A DNA stretch of 64,000 bases, from contig JAJDXK010000033.1 of the NCBI GenBank assembly GCA_022823305.1, positions 87,348-151,347 of the forward strand, written 5' to 3'. Source of the DNA: Alphaproteobacteria bacterium (GTDB taxonomy: Bacteria; Pseudomonadota; Alphaproteobacteria; UBA828). Under the pieces are notes generated by a model, which saw only the letters and a list, made by a program, of their open reading frames with translations, searched no databases and was not told where the DNA came from. Each line of letters starts with the position of its first letter. The first letter of the stretch is position 1. The position numbers were made by a program, and so were the translations under genes. Below are positions 26,018 to 34,333 of this stretch, in pieces.

Positions 26018-26767
26018 ATGGACGCCATCCTCGAGGTCCGCAACCTGAGCAAGCGCTTCGGCGGCGTCGAAGCCGTGCGCGACGTGAGCTTCGACGTGCC
26101 GCGCGGGGCGCTGGTCGGCCTGATCGGGCCCAACGGCGCCGGCAAGACCACCTTCGTCAACCTCGTGACCAAGCACGCGGCGCCCGACACGGGCACGGTG
26201 ACCCTTGACTCGAAGCCGATCCACCGCCTGCCGTCCTACAGGGTCGCGCGCAGCGGCCTCAGCCGCACCTACCAGAAGAACCGTCTCTTCACGGAGGAGT
26301 CGGTGGAGGAGAACATCAGGACCGCAATGATCTGGGGTGGGCGGCACGGCGGCCGCGACCTCAGCTACCCCGGCTGCATCGGCGACGAGGACGCGCGCTG
26401 CGATGCGCTGCTTGAATTTTTCGAGCTGGAGGCCGTGCGCGGCGATCTGCCCACCGATCTCAGCCACCTGCTGCGCCGGCGCGCCGAGATTGCTCAGGCG
26501 CTGGCGCTCGGCCCCAAGGTCCTCCTGCTCGACGAGCCATTCGCCGGCTTCAGCCGGGAGGAGTCCTTCGATCTGATCGAGCACCTGCGCGAATGCCAGC
26601 GGGGCGGGCTCACCACGCTCCTGATCGACCACAACATGGAAGTGGTCATGGATGTCTGCGAATACCTGTTCGTCATGCATCACGGCGCGCTGCTGGTCTC
26701 GGGAACGCCTGACGAAATCCGCTCCAACGAGCAGGTGGTCAGCATCTATCTCGGCGGCGAGCACTGA
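26018..26767 (+). CDS. ABC transporter ATP-binding protein LivG with degenerate signature motif
   Basis: 249 residues. Walker A is GPNGAGKT (37-44), Walker B is VLLLDEP, the switch His is in LIDHNME. The ABC signature, normally LSGGQ or LSYGQ, reads LSHLL (148-152) followed by RRRAEIAQAL. The partner LivF keeps LSGGE, so the heterodimer would have one normal and one degenerate ATP site, as in several asymmetric ABC systems. Otherwise length and order are normal for LivG. It is 1 bp from livF. Confidence 0.88.
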   Translation: MDAILEVRNLSKRFGGVEAVRDVSFDVPRGALVGLIGPNGAGKTTFVNLVTKHAAPDTGTVTLDSKPIHRLPSYRVARSGLSRTYQKNRLFTEESVEENIRTAMIWGGRHGGRDLSYPGCIGDEDARCDALLEFFELEAVRGDLPTDLSHLLRRRAEIAQALALGPKVLLLDEPFAGFSREESFDLIEHLRECQRGGLTTLLIDHNMEVVMDVCEYLFVMHHGALLVSGTPDEIRSNEQVVSIYLGGEH

Positions 26768-26768
26768 G

Positions 26769-27476
26769 ATGCTGGAGATCGACGACCTGACGCTGGCCTA
26801 CGGGGTGAACCGCGTGGTGCGCGGTTTCAACCTTTCGGTCGGTCAGGGCGAGGTCTGCGCGCTGCTCGGCCCCAACGGGGCGGGCAAGACGTCGGTCCTG
26901 CGCGCGATCAGCGGCCTCATGCGTCCGCTCACGGGAGACATCAATTTCGAAGGGAAATCGCTCCTCAGGCGGTCGCCGGACCGGATCGTGCTGGATGGCA
27001 TCGCCCACGTTCCCGAGGGGAGGCGCATCTTTCCGGAGATGAGCGTGCTCGACAATCTTCTGGTCGGCGCAACCGTTCACATCCGCGAGCGGGCGAAGAC
27101 GCGGGAGCTGATCGAGCGGAACTACGCGATGTTCCCCATCCTCCAGGAGCGCGCCCGGCAGGCAGGCGGCACGCTCTCCGGCGGCGAGCAGCAGCAGCTT
27201 ACGATCGCGCGCGGGCTGATGGCGCAGCCCCGGCTGCTCATGGTGGACGAGCCGACGCTCGGGCTCGCGCCCGCCATCATCAACACGCTCGTCGACACCT
27301 TCCGCGCGCTCAAGTCCCTGGGCCTCACCATCATCGTCGCCGAGCAAAATGCCGAGTTCGCACTACGGGTGGCCGATAACGGGACCGTCATCTCCGGCGG
27401 CGAGGTGAGCTTCAGCGGCACCGTGGACGCGCTCAGGGATTCGGAGCGGCTGCGCCGCGCGTATCTTGGCGCCTGA
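26769..27476 (+). CDS. ABC transporter ATP-binding protein LivF
   Basis: 235 residues starting MLEIDDLTLAYGVNRVVRGF. Walker A GPNGAGKT, the family-specific HVPEGRRIFPEMSVLDNL, signature LSGGEQQQL, Walker B LLMVDEPTLGLAP and switch EQN are all canonical. The ATG follows the livG stop by 1 bp; a longer in-frame form would run through livG and is not credible. It powers the LivHM channel with LivG. Confidence 0.92.
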   Translation: MLEIDDLTLAYGVNRVVRGFNLSVGQGEVCALLGPNGAGKTSVLRAISGLMRPLTGDINFEGKSLLRRSPDRIVLDGIAHVPEGRRIFPEMSVLDNLLVGATVHIRERAKTRELIERNYAMFPILQERARQAGGTLSGGEQQQLTIARGLMAQPRLLMVDEPTLGLAPAIINTLVDTFRALKSLGLTIIVAEQNAEFALRVADNGTVISGGEVSFSGTVDALRDSERLRRAYLGA

Positions 27477-27511
27477 TCGGATCGCGGGGTGCAAACGAGG
27501 AGGGTCGTGTC

Positions 27512-28285
27512 ATGGGCTTCGTGAAAACGCCTGAGGAGGTGAAGCGCATCGAGGCAGTGATGAAGCGGCCACGCTTCGTCGGTGCCGAGATGCTGATGAT
27601 CGATTTCCTCACGCGGCCGGAGATCGTGGCCGAGGTCCTGCCGCCGGGGCTGGAGCCCGTGGCGGAGCCGCTGGTGATCGCCATGGTGGGCCGCTGGCGC
27701 TCCAACTGCGTCGCTGACTTTACCGGCGGCGCCATCTACGTCATGGCCCGGCACGGGGAGATCGAGGCGCCCTACGTGCTCGCGATGTTCATGGATCAGG
27801 ACCACGCGATCATCTTCGGGCGCGATCTCTTCGGCGAGCCCAAGAAGCAGGCCACGACGCGCCTGCAGCGCCGCGGCGATGCCATGCACGGCTATGTCGA
27901 GCGGCTCGGCACGCGCGTGATCGAGATCGAGGCGACGCTGCCGAACGAGCGCGGGCCCAGCCACGAGACGGGCGCCAACTTCAACATCAAGGCTCTGCCG
28001 TCCTGCACCGGAACAGGTCTCGAGGACGACCCCGTCCTCACGCTCGCCGAGTTCGACAACCACCTGACTGTGCGGCGGGAGGGGACCGGCACGCTCGCAC
28101 TCCGCTCGACCGTCCACGATCCGCTAGCCGACATCGAGGTCTGCGAGGTGCGCGGGGCCTCCTACATCGAGGGCGACCTGCTCTCCACCTGCCGCCCGCT
28201 CGCGCGGCTCCCGGCAGATGAATTCGTGCCCTACCTCTACGGCCGGCTCGACGATTGGTCCGCGCTGGACACGGAAAACGGCTAG
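27512..28285 (+). CDS. Acetoacetate decarboxylase family protein (first paralogue)
   Basis: 257 residues. The family's active-site lysine pair is present at K111-K112 in FGEPKKQA, matching K115/K116 of clostridial acetoacetate decarboxylase, where one lysine forms a Schiff base. The C-terminal NFNIKALPS and EVRGASYIEGD are also family-like. AGGAGG lies before the ATG, 35 bp after livF, so it is part of the transporter operon. The family includes decarboxylases, hydratases and aldolases, so the reaction could be decarboxylation of an imported keto acid. Confidence 0.82.
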   Translation: MGFVKTPEEVKRIEAVMKRPRFVGAEMLMIDFLTRPEIVAEVLPPGLEPVAEPLVIAMVGRWRSNCVADFTGGAIYVMARHGEIEAPYVLAMFMDQDHAIIFGRDLFGEPKKQATTRLQRRGDAMHGYVERLGTRVIEIEATLPNERGPSHETGANFNIKALPSCTGTGLEDDPVLTLAEFDNHLTVRREGTGTLALRSTVHDPLADIEVCEVRGASYIEGDLLSTCRPLARLPADEFVPYLYGRLDDWSALDTENG

Positions 28286-28309
28286 GCCCGAGCGCGAGGG
28301 AAACCCGCC

Positions 28310-29098
28310 ATGGACATCGAGAGCTTCAAGCGCCACTTCAGCATGCCGCTGGGCGGCCCGATGTATGCCGCACCCCCCTATCCCTTCCGCGGCGTGCAGG
28401 ACCTGATGATCCGCTACGAGGCCGACGGTGCGGCGGTGAGCGAACTGTTGCCGCCCCATGTCGAGCCCGCCGACGATCCCGCGATCTGCACCGCGTGGGC
28501 GCGCTGGATCCCCTTCTCGGCCTTCGGCCCCTATCACGAGGCCTTCGTCATGGTCGACGTTATGCTCCATGGCACGCGCTACATGTATCAGCCGTCGATC
28601 CTGGTGGATAACGACATTCCCCTCGGCGCCGGCCGCGAAATCTGGGGCTATGCCAAGAAGATCGCGGTGATCGAGCACAACTGGGGCGGCGATGACATGC
28701 CCTACATGGAGCAGCTCCTGCTCACGGTGGAGCGGCCGCGCGGGCAGCGCCTGATGACCGCCTCGATGGTATGCGACCGCAAGGCCTCGCCCGACGAGCT
28801 GGCCGAATCGCCGGTGCTCTCCTACCGCCACATCCCGAGCGCGGAGACGGCCGAGCGGCCGAGCGTCTCCGAGCTGGTGCGCCTCGATGTCACCGGCGCG
28901 CTGCGCAAGAGCGCCGACGGCAGCCCCGAGCTCTACGCGGGCCGCGCCGCGCTCACGCTCGCGAGCACCGCCGCCGACTCATGGCATCAGCTGGCGCCCG
29001 TGCGCATCCTGGGGGGCTTCTTCGCCGTCGTGGACTTCGACCTCGACTTCGGCCGCGTGGTGCACGACTACCTCAAGGACGCCGCGGTCTGGGGCTAG
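28310..29098 (+). CDS. Acetoacetate decarboxylase family protein (second paralogue)
   Basis: 262 residues. GREIWGYAKK with K116-K117 is close to the GREIWGFPKK motif of authentic acetoacetate decarboxylase. It starts 24 bp after the first paralogue. The two are divergent in sequence, so they probably form a heteromer or act on successive substrates. Its stop codon overlaps the stop of the convergent AhpD-like gene (CTAG at 29095-29098). Confidence 0.85.
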   Translation: MDIESFKRHFSMPLGGPMYAAPPYPFRGVQDLMIRYEADGAAVSELLPPHVEPADDPAICTAWARWIPFSAFGPYHEAFVMVDVMLHGTRYMYQPSILVDNDIPLGAGREIWGYAKKIAVIEHNWGGDDMPYMEQLLLTVERPRGQRLMTASMVCDRKASPDELAESPVLSYRHIPSAETAERPSVSELVRLDVTGALRKSADGSPELYAGRAALTLASTAADSWHQLAPVRILGGFFAVVDFDLDFGRVVHDYLKDAAVWG

Positions 29099-29649
29099 GC
29101 ATTGCCCTCCGGGCCGATGGGGCAGCGTGTCTCTTCGAGCTGGAGCATCGCCAGCATCCGGCCGAAGCCGATGTACTGGCCGATCATCATCATGAGTTCG
29201 AGGGTCTCGGCCTGCGAGAAGTGCTGACGTAACGCGCGCATCGCCCCATCGTCGAAGCCATGGTGGTCGAGCGCCATCTGCTCCGCGAGCGCAAGCGCGG
29301 CGCGTTCCCGCGGTGAAAACTCCGAGTGGATCGAGTCGTCGACCCCGACCGCAGCCTCCTGCTCGCTCACGTCGTCCGGCGCGAGCCGAGCGGCCTTGCA
29401 GGTCTTGCAGCCGTTGAGAGTTGCGATACGCAGCCGCACCAACTCCTTGATGCGGCTATCGAGAAGGCTTCCCGGCTCGCTCGCGTGGAAGGGATAGTAG
29501 AAGGCGAGATAGCGCTCCAGGATGTCGGGGTGCGCCGCGAAGGCGCGCGCGCAATGGCGCGTCGACCAGTCCTCCGCACCAGCACCGTCGTACATGGTCT
29601 TGAGGAAGGGCGGCAGGTCTTGCGGATCGGCGAGAGGCACTCTGGACAT
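29095..29649 (-). CDS. Carboxymuconolactone decarboxylase/AhpD-like protein
   Basis: 184 residues of the all-helical CMD/AhpD fold. A redox CxxC is present at C81-C84 (LNGCKTCKAARL), as in AhpD-like peroxidases and unlike true carboxymuconolactone decarboxylases. It is convergent to the acetoacetate-decarboxylase genes and shares stop-codon bases with them. Function is probably a thiol peroxidase or disulfide exchange; substrate unknown. Confidence 0.8.
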   Translation of the reverse strand: MSRVPLADPQDLPPFLKTMYDGAGAEDWSTRHCARAFAAHPDILERYLAFYYPFHASEPGSLLDSRIKELVRLRIATLNGCKTCKAARLAPDDVSEQEAAVGVDDSIHSEFSPRERAALALAEQMALDHHGFDDGAMRALRQHFSQAETLELMMMIGQYIGFGRMLAMLQLEETRCPIGPEGNA

Positions 29650-29773
29650 GGCCGGCAGCTCCGATTGTCAGGCGATTGCCGTTTCGGAACAGGTATATGA
29701 CCGGGGCGTACTCGGTCAACGCCGCCCGTGAACCGACGAGCTCGTCGGATGATCTCGCCCTGTCGGGGGCATT

Positions 29774-29790
29774 GAGCCCTGACGGGGCTC
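29774..29790 (-). terminator. Hairpin downstream of the halogenase gene
   Basis: GAGCCC (29774-29779) and GGGCTC (29785-29790) form a stem about 130 bp beyond the halogenase stop. No T tract is obvious on the minus strand. The rest of 29650-29918 holds no gene that I can see. Confidence 0.3.
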
Positions 29791-29918
29791 CGGAGCCTCG
29801 GAGAGGTGCGCGCACGATGCGGGCCTCGACCGTATTCCCCGATACGCTTTTCGGCCCGCTCCTGGCGGATCGAACGCCTGGGCGCGACGCAGGCCGTGAC
29901 CATGGCGAGAAAGGCGGG

Positions 29919-31193
29919 CTAGCAGCCAAGCCCCTGCGACATCTGGGCATAGCTGGTAAGAGGGACCGCGCACATCCGGTTCCAGTCCGCCTTGTCGATG
30001 ACCGTCCGGTTCAACAGCTCGATCATCTCGTCGAACTTCCGGAGCGCGGCGCAACCCACCGCCTCGGGCGCGGCTGCCCTGCGGTGTTCGGGCCAGGCCT
30101 GTTCACGCGCGTAGCGCCAGAACCCGCTGTCGTACCTGGAGCCGCAGGAATAGTGCCAGCCGACGAACAGGCCGTAGCTGAGCATGTTGTTGATGAGGAA
30201 GCGATTGACCACCGGCGCGTCGCGCTCGAGGTGCTCGGCCGAACGGTTGAGACGAATGTGAAGAATCATCCCGATCTGCAACTGGGCGGAGACGATCGCC
30301 GTTGCCTCGAGCGGCTCCATGAAGGCCGCCGCATTGCCGATGCGGGCCACCGCGCCGTCGAATATCCGGCGGCTGACGAAATTGGGAAACGGGATGACGG
30401 CGCGTTGCTCGAATTCCGATACGCCATCGGCCTCGAGGAATGCGTCGAAGTCCGATTCGATTTCGGCAAGGCTGGATACATCGCGATTGAAGATGTAGCC
30501 GTAGGACGTGTGTACCGTCAGCGGAATGACGAATATCCAACCGTGCGGACGCGCAACCGCACGGGTATAGGTGTGTTGCAGAACCGGCCCGTCATTCTCT
30601 TCCTCGATGATTGCCGGACAGCGGCGGATGACGGCCGTATTGGTGGGGATGAAGGAAATGTCGATGTGCCGGTCGGGGTGGAGTTCCCTGGGAAACCCGC
30701 GGGCATCGAAGACCAGGTCGTAGCGTTCCGGCGCCCTGCCCTCGCACTCCACCAGGGCGCCGCCTTCCACCCTGGCGATGTCGAGCACCTTCGCGTCGAT
30801 GTGGCGCGCGCGCGTGCTTTCGTGCAGCAGGTCCGCCATCACGTCGGCGGACAGGTGGTAGGCGTAGGACACCTGCTGCGGCGTGAAGTAGTGGGTGAAG
30901 TCCCGGTTGCGCCGACCCCATCCTTCGAATGCAACACCGTACTTGCGCGTTCCGTTCAAGCGCCGCTGAACGGTTTCGTGGGGCAGATCGGTCAGTTTCT
31001 GCAGTTCCTGAACCAGGCTCGGCCAACTGCCTTCGCCCACGCCGATGACCGGGATGCGCGAGTCATAGATGTGGTGCAGCTCGTGGTCGCTGTCGGGGTG
31101 AAGCCGCGTGACGCTGGCGGCCGCCAGGGACCCTGCGGTTCCCCGCCCGACAACCGCGATCTTCCTCAAGGACTTGCTGCCCGGCTGTATCAC
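29919..31193 (-). CDS. Tryptophan halogenase-family FAD-dependent protein
   Basis: 424 residues from a GTG start, shorter than RebH/PrnA (about 530). The N-terminal FAD fold has GRGTAG (GxGxxG), then IPVIGVGEGSWPSL, the halogenase-type helix with K84 in NGTRKYG that aligns with the catalytic lysine K79 of PrnA, the GWIFVIP motif (218-224, the WxWxIP motif with the second Trp replaced by Phe) and FMEPLEATAI near the flavin. Known members use FADH2, O2 and halide to chlorinate or brominate Trp. It is the third gene of a minus-strand unit in the RiPP cluster, and the putative core peptide ends in Trp, so the peptide is the likely substrate. No flavin reductase is encoded nearby. Confidence 0.85.
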   Translation of the reverse strand: MIQPGSKSLRKIAVVGRGTAGSLAAASVTRLHPDSDHELHHIYDSRIPVIGVGEGSWPSLVQELQKLTDLPHETVQRRLNGTRKYGVAFEGWGRRNRDFTHYFTPQQVSYAYHLSADVMADLLHESTRARHIDAKVLDIARVEGGALVECEGRAPERYDLVFDARGFPRELHPDRHIDISFIPTNTAVIRRCPAIIEEENDGPVLQHTYTRAVARPHGWIFVIPLTVHTSYGYIFNRDVSSLAEIESDFDAFLEADGVSEFEQRAVIPFPNFVSRRIFDGAVARIGNAAAFMEPLEATAIVSAQLQIGMILHIRLNRSAEHLERDAPVVNRFLINNMLSYGLFVGWHYSCGSRYDSGFWRYAREQAWPEHRRAAAPEAVGCAALRKFDEMIELLNRTVIDKADWNRMCAVPLTSYAQMSQGLGC

Positions 31194-31217
31194 GCCGCAT
31201 CACCCCCGCGGGCGCCA

Positions 31218-32447
31218 TCAGAAGCTGTACGTGAGGCCCGCGCCCAGGAAACTGTCGCGCCGCCCATCGTAGGTCAAATCCTGCGGGTCCGCGCTCAGGT
31301 TCGCGATCCCTTCCAGGCGCATCGACCAGCTACCCGACAGGCGGCGCTTCAGCTCCAGATTCAACGCACGATAGTCATGGCGGAGGTCGGCCAGGAGGCC
31401 GGCCAGGAGCTGGGTGTCCTCCACGTCGTTGAACGCGACCGATCCCGCGACAAAGAGGTCGTTCGCCCACGCGCTCGTGGAACGGCGTCCGCGGCCGTCG
31501 TAGAGCGACTCGGCGAGGAAAGTCAGGTCCGCCCGGGAGTCGAACAGCGCGTAGAAGGTGCGTTCCATGCCGAAGATGACGGCGCCGTAATTCTCCTCCT
31601 GGCCCAGGAGGTTGCGCGCGCCGCTGCGGTGAATTGCTTCCAGCTTGTAGAGCCAGGGCTCGGTCGTGAGCTGCGCGTCGATTCCGAATTGCCGGATCTG
31701 CTCGTAGTAGGGGATCAGGCGCGCGTCGCTTGTCGGCGTCGGTCCGGATTGCAGGCCGATGAGAAACGAGGGTTCTCGGCTCGTTCCGACAAAGGCACTG
31801 AGGCCGAAATCGACCAGGTCCACGGCATGGCTGTAGCGAAGCGCAAAATCCACGTGGTGCTCTTCGGCGGCACTCTCGTACTGGGCGTCCTCGTCGATCA
31901 GGAGGGCCGATCGCTGGCGCCCGGTACGCCCCGGAAACGTGCGCTTGCGATGATAGGGCAGGACAAATGCCTCAGCGATACCCCAGTCGCCGGAAATCGT
32001 CAGGTGCGCCATGGGCTGGCCCAGCTTGGGTCGATTGCGCGGGTGCTCGACCAGGTCCACCTGATTGACGATATCCACGAGGTTGTGCAGCTCGGCCACG
32101 CCCCAGAAAACGCGGTCAAATCCCAGCCGAAGCTCCCAGAAATCCTCGCCCCAGTCTCCATACGTCAACAGGTAGGCCTCGCGCAGATCCGCGTGTGTGC
32201 GCTGCGAATCGGCGCTGTCGTATCGATAGAAGGGGGTGAAGGTGAAGCTCGTTGCTTCCCCGGGCTCCCCGTAGAGCGTCGGCTGGGCGACCAGCCCGGC
32301 GGTGCCCGAACGCTGGCCCGGGAAGGCAGGCGATTCCGGATACCATCGCCCTTCGAGGCTCAGGTCGCCGGAAAATTCAAGATCCTGCGCCTGGGCACCT
32401 GCGGCGGCGATGAGCACGAGGGCCGCAATGGCGCCGCCGAATCGCAT
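31218..32447 (-). CDS. Outer-membrane beta-barrel protein (transporter-associated)
   Basis: 409 residues with a signal peptide (cleavage after AGAQA, about residue 20) and a beta-rich body with alternating aromatic strands, ending in GAGLTYSF, the C-terminal Phe typical of barrels inserted by BAM. Many family members are encoded with an LolA-like protein and an RND/MMPL exporter. Here the LolA-like gene is directly upstream (TGATG overlap at 32447) and the RND gene is at 39797. It probably provides an outer-membrane channel or anchoring function for export of the RiPP product. Confidence 0.7.
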   Translation of the reverse strand: MRFGGAIAALVLIAAAGAQAQDLEFSGDLSLEGRWYPESPAFPGQRSGTAGLVAQPTLYGEPGEATSFTFTPFYRYDSADSQRTHADLREAYLLTYGDWGEDFWELRLGFDRVFWGVAELHNLVDIVNQVDLVEHPRNRPKLGQPMAHLTISGDWGIAEAFVLPYHRKRTFPGRTGRQRSALLIDEDAQYESAAEEHHVDFALRYSHAVDLVDFGLSAFVGTSREPSFLIGLQSGPTPTSDARLIPYYEQIRQFGIDAQLTTEPWLYKLEAIHRSGARNLLGQEENYGAVIFGMERTFYALFDSRADLTFLAESLYDGRGRRSTSAWANDLFVAGSVAFNDVEDTQLLAGLLADLRHDYRALNLELKRRLSGSWSMRLEGIANLSADPQDLTYDGRRDSFLGAGLTYSF

Positions 32448-33343
32448 CAGCGCACGCGTCGAAGGGCCGTCTGGGTGAATTCGCCGTCTTCAAGATTGTT
32501 GCGGAACTGGAAATCGCTCCATTTGAGCACCGTGCTCGCGCCGGTCAGGTGATTCACCATCGTCTGCTCCCCTGCCCGCCAGTACCGATCCAGATATTGC
32601 CGATAGTCCGCAAGAGTGAGCGTCTTCAGGTGCGAGCCCTTGCGGTCGTAAAGCTCCATCTTCCAGGTGCGAAGCTCCGCCGCGTCTTGCCAAACGACTT
32701 TGCGGCTGTACCCGGACTTCTTGTCCAGAGGAACTTGCTCGATCACCGTACACGTGAGTTCGCCGCAGGGCTCATCGCGAAGATACTTGTAGGTGTATTC
32801 CTCCACCTCCAGAGCGCTCATGTCTTCGTATGAAAACTCGCTTCCCATGAACGATCCGGAACGCTTCGCGGCGTTGATGCGCTTCACCCTTTTCAGGGCC
32901 GGCAGATAGAGCCACTGGTCGTCCTGAGCGTTGATGTGAGCGTGGGTCAGGAGGGCGGTTCCCCGCACGTCTCTCGGCTGATCGAACACGAACAGGCTCT
33001 TGTCGCCATCCTCCGGCACTTCCAGCACCTTGAAGCGCATCTGACGGACGCTCTCCCGACCTTGCCGGTCGCGCAGCACCATGGTCATTTCAGCGGTGAA
33101 ATCCCTGAACCCGTCGTCGCGGGCGCTTGCTTCAAGCGCAATTCTCAGGCCCTTGTCCTCCGGTGTTTCTTCCTGGGCAAGAGCCTGTGCAATTGGCAAG
33201 CAGAAGCACACCAGCGCCAGAACCAGGGCAGCGAACCAAACGCCCTGGAGGCATGAGAAACGCGTGGACCAGATCTGGCCGATTAACCATCTTTTGGCGA
33301 TTTCGTGGTCAGGGAACATCCGCACGGGTCCCGTGATGAACAT
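32447..33343 (-). CDS. LolA-like outer-membrane lipoprotein-sorting family protein
   Basis: 298 residues. After an N-terminal hydrophobic segment (ALVLALVCFCLPIAQALA, predicted signal peptide) the protein shows the LolA-like half-barrel signature of this family: FVFDQPRDVRGTALLTH, WLYLPALKRVKRI, SGSFMGSEFSYEDM. Such proteins accompany RND/MMPL lipid or natural-product exporters and probably chaperone hydrophobic cargo across the periplasm. The start is uncertain (ATG 33343 or ATG 33319, neither with a good ribosome-binding site). First gene of the unit LolA-like - barrel - halogenase. Confidence 0.8.
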   Translation of the reverse strand: MFITGPVRMFPDHEIAKRWLIGQIWSTRFSCLQGVWFAALVLALVCFCLPIAQALAQEETPEDKGLRIALEASARDDGFRDFTAEMTMVLRDRQGRESVRQMRFKVLEVPEDGDKSLFVFDQPRDVRGTALLTHAHINAQDDQWLYLPALKRVKRINAAKRSGSFMGSEFSYEDMSALEVEEYTYKYLRDEPCGELTCTVIEQVPLDKKSGYSRKVVWQDAAELRTWKMELYDRKGSHLKTLTLADYRQYLDRYWRAGEQTMVNHLTGASTVLKWSDFQFRNNLEDGEFTQTALRRVR

Positions 33344-33556
33344 GTCGCATTGTACCGTGAGTCACCGGAAAGGGTGAAGTCCCGGACGTGCTGAACGTTT
33401 CAGAAGGGGTGCGTCTTCCGCGGAGGATTCGCGACACGATGCGGGTGATTGCCGGCGTCGATACGCCCGCACCGGGTCGTTTCCGCACTGATCGGCGGCC
33501 ACGAGGCACCCGGCCGTCAAGGCGGTCGAGCTCGATATCCTGCGCCCGGCGCGCCG

Positions 33557-33639
33557 GCGCCGCCGGATGGAAACCCTGAGAAGGGGGCTGGATCAGAACT
33601 GCACGGCTGAAAACGGTCTCGACCGCAAGCCCTCAGCCG
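33557..33639 (+). repeat. Element A: 83-nt conserved, potentially structured element (copy 1)
   Basis: About 75 % identical by hand alignment to element B (42186-42267) with one gap. Predicted pairs: outer CGGCT (33604-33608) with AGCCG (33635-33639), inner CGGT (33614-33617) with ACCG (33622-33625). The strings GGCTGAAA and CCGCAA are fully conserved. It is about 124 bp upstream of the membrane-fusion gene, in the same orientation as copy B relative to its gene. Confidence 0.65.
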
Positions 33640-33735
33640 ATGCAAAGCAAGCCAGCTTTTCCAGTACTTTGAGGACTTGACCTTTCCCGGTTGAGATTGT
33701 ATCTGATTTTCTAAAGCGTTACGCAAACTGACTGA

Positions 33736-33751
33736 GATTTTCTTTATGCTT
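33736..33751 (+). promoter_or_regulatory. 16-bp promoter-like motif shared with the precursor gene (copy 1)
   Basis: GATTTTCTTTATGCTT matches GAATTTCTGTATGCTT at 42323-42338 at 14 of 16 positions. It lies just upstream of the first export gene, at the end of an AT-rich stretch. It could be a -10 region or an activator site. Confidence 0.45.
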
Positions 33752-33762
33752 GCTTGATCTCT

Positions 33763-34332
33763 ATGGGGGGCTGCGCGGTCGTGTTCAATAATCCCTTTGA
33801 CTCGTTCCACAATACTGTTGCCGAAGCGAAGGAAGAACGTGAACAACTCGACCGGCTTCTGACCATTTCCACACCGCGCGAGCGGCTGCTTGTCACCGTT
33901 GTCGCCCTCTTGCTGATCGCCCTCGTGGCATGGCTCTTCCTTGGCACCGTGGCTCGTGACATTGCGGTCGACGGCATTGTGGTCGAGGCGGACGAAGGCG
34001 CGGGCGGCGACAGCCGCTCCGTGCAGGCGCTCGTCTGGGTCGAGAACGGTGTCGCGCCGGACATCGAGGCCGGGATGCCGGCGGCGATAGAACTGGCCAT
34101 GACAGATGGAGCAGCAGACACGCTCGACGGCGAGATCGTGGCAACCGCCGCCGTATCTTTGTCGGAGGGGCCTGCAGCGTTCGCGTCCGCAATGTCGGTG
34201 TCCGTGCTCCGCCTCGATATCGTGCTCGATGAAAGCCATGATCTTGCTTCCCTTGCGGGAAGGAAATGCCGGATCTTCATCGAACTCGGCAGCCAGTCTC
34301 CGGTCGCATTCTTGCGAATGAGGCAATCATAA
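33763..34332 (+). CDS. Miniature HlyD-type membrane-fusion protein of the NHLM export system
   Basis: 189 residues. The N terminus reads as an NHLM secretion protein: a charged cytoplasmic stretch (EERE QLDRLLTISTPRERLLV region), one transmembrane helix (VVALLLIALVAWLFLGTV), then GTVARDIAVDGIVV. The C-terminal beta segment (AGMPAAIEL ... GRKCRIFIELGSQSP) resembles the end of HlyD proteins. The lipoyl and coiled-coil hairpin between them, about 200 residues in typical members, is missing. The start (ATG 33763 or GTG 33781) is uncertain. The next gene starts 1 bp after its stop, so the function in export is likely. Confidence 0.65.
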   Translation: MGGCAVVFNNPFDSFHNTVAEAKEEREQLDRLLTISTPRERLLVTVVALLLIALVAWLFLGTVARDIAVDGIVVEADEGAGGDSRSVQALVWVENGVAPDIEAGMPAAIELAMTDGAADTLDGEIVATAAVSLSEGPAAFASAMSVSVLRLDIVLDESHDLASLAGRKCRIFIELGSQSPVAFLRMRQS

Positions 34333-34333
34333 G

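Larger units (their letters stand above)
33344..33762. promoter_or_regulatory. Divergent control region of the RiPP cluster
   Basis: This 419-bp gap drives the halogenase unit leftward and the export unit rightward. It contains copy A of an 83-nt element (33557-33639) and a 16-bp motif (33736-33751), both repeated upstream of the precursor gene. Composition turns AT-rich from about 33660 to 33755, the probable promoter zone for the export genes. No credible reading frame is present. Confidence 0.6.

Noticed and set aside
29676..32552. 958-codon plus-strand open frame opposite the halogenase and barrel genes
   Set aside because: It is a shadow frame; halogenase and signal-peptide features are on the minus strand.
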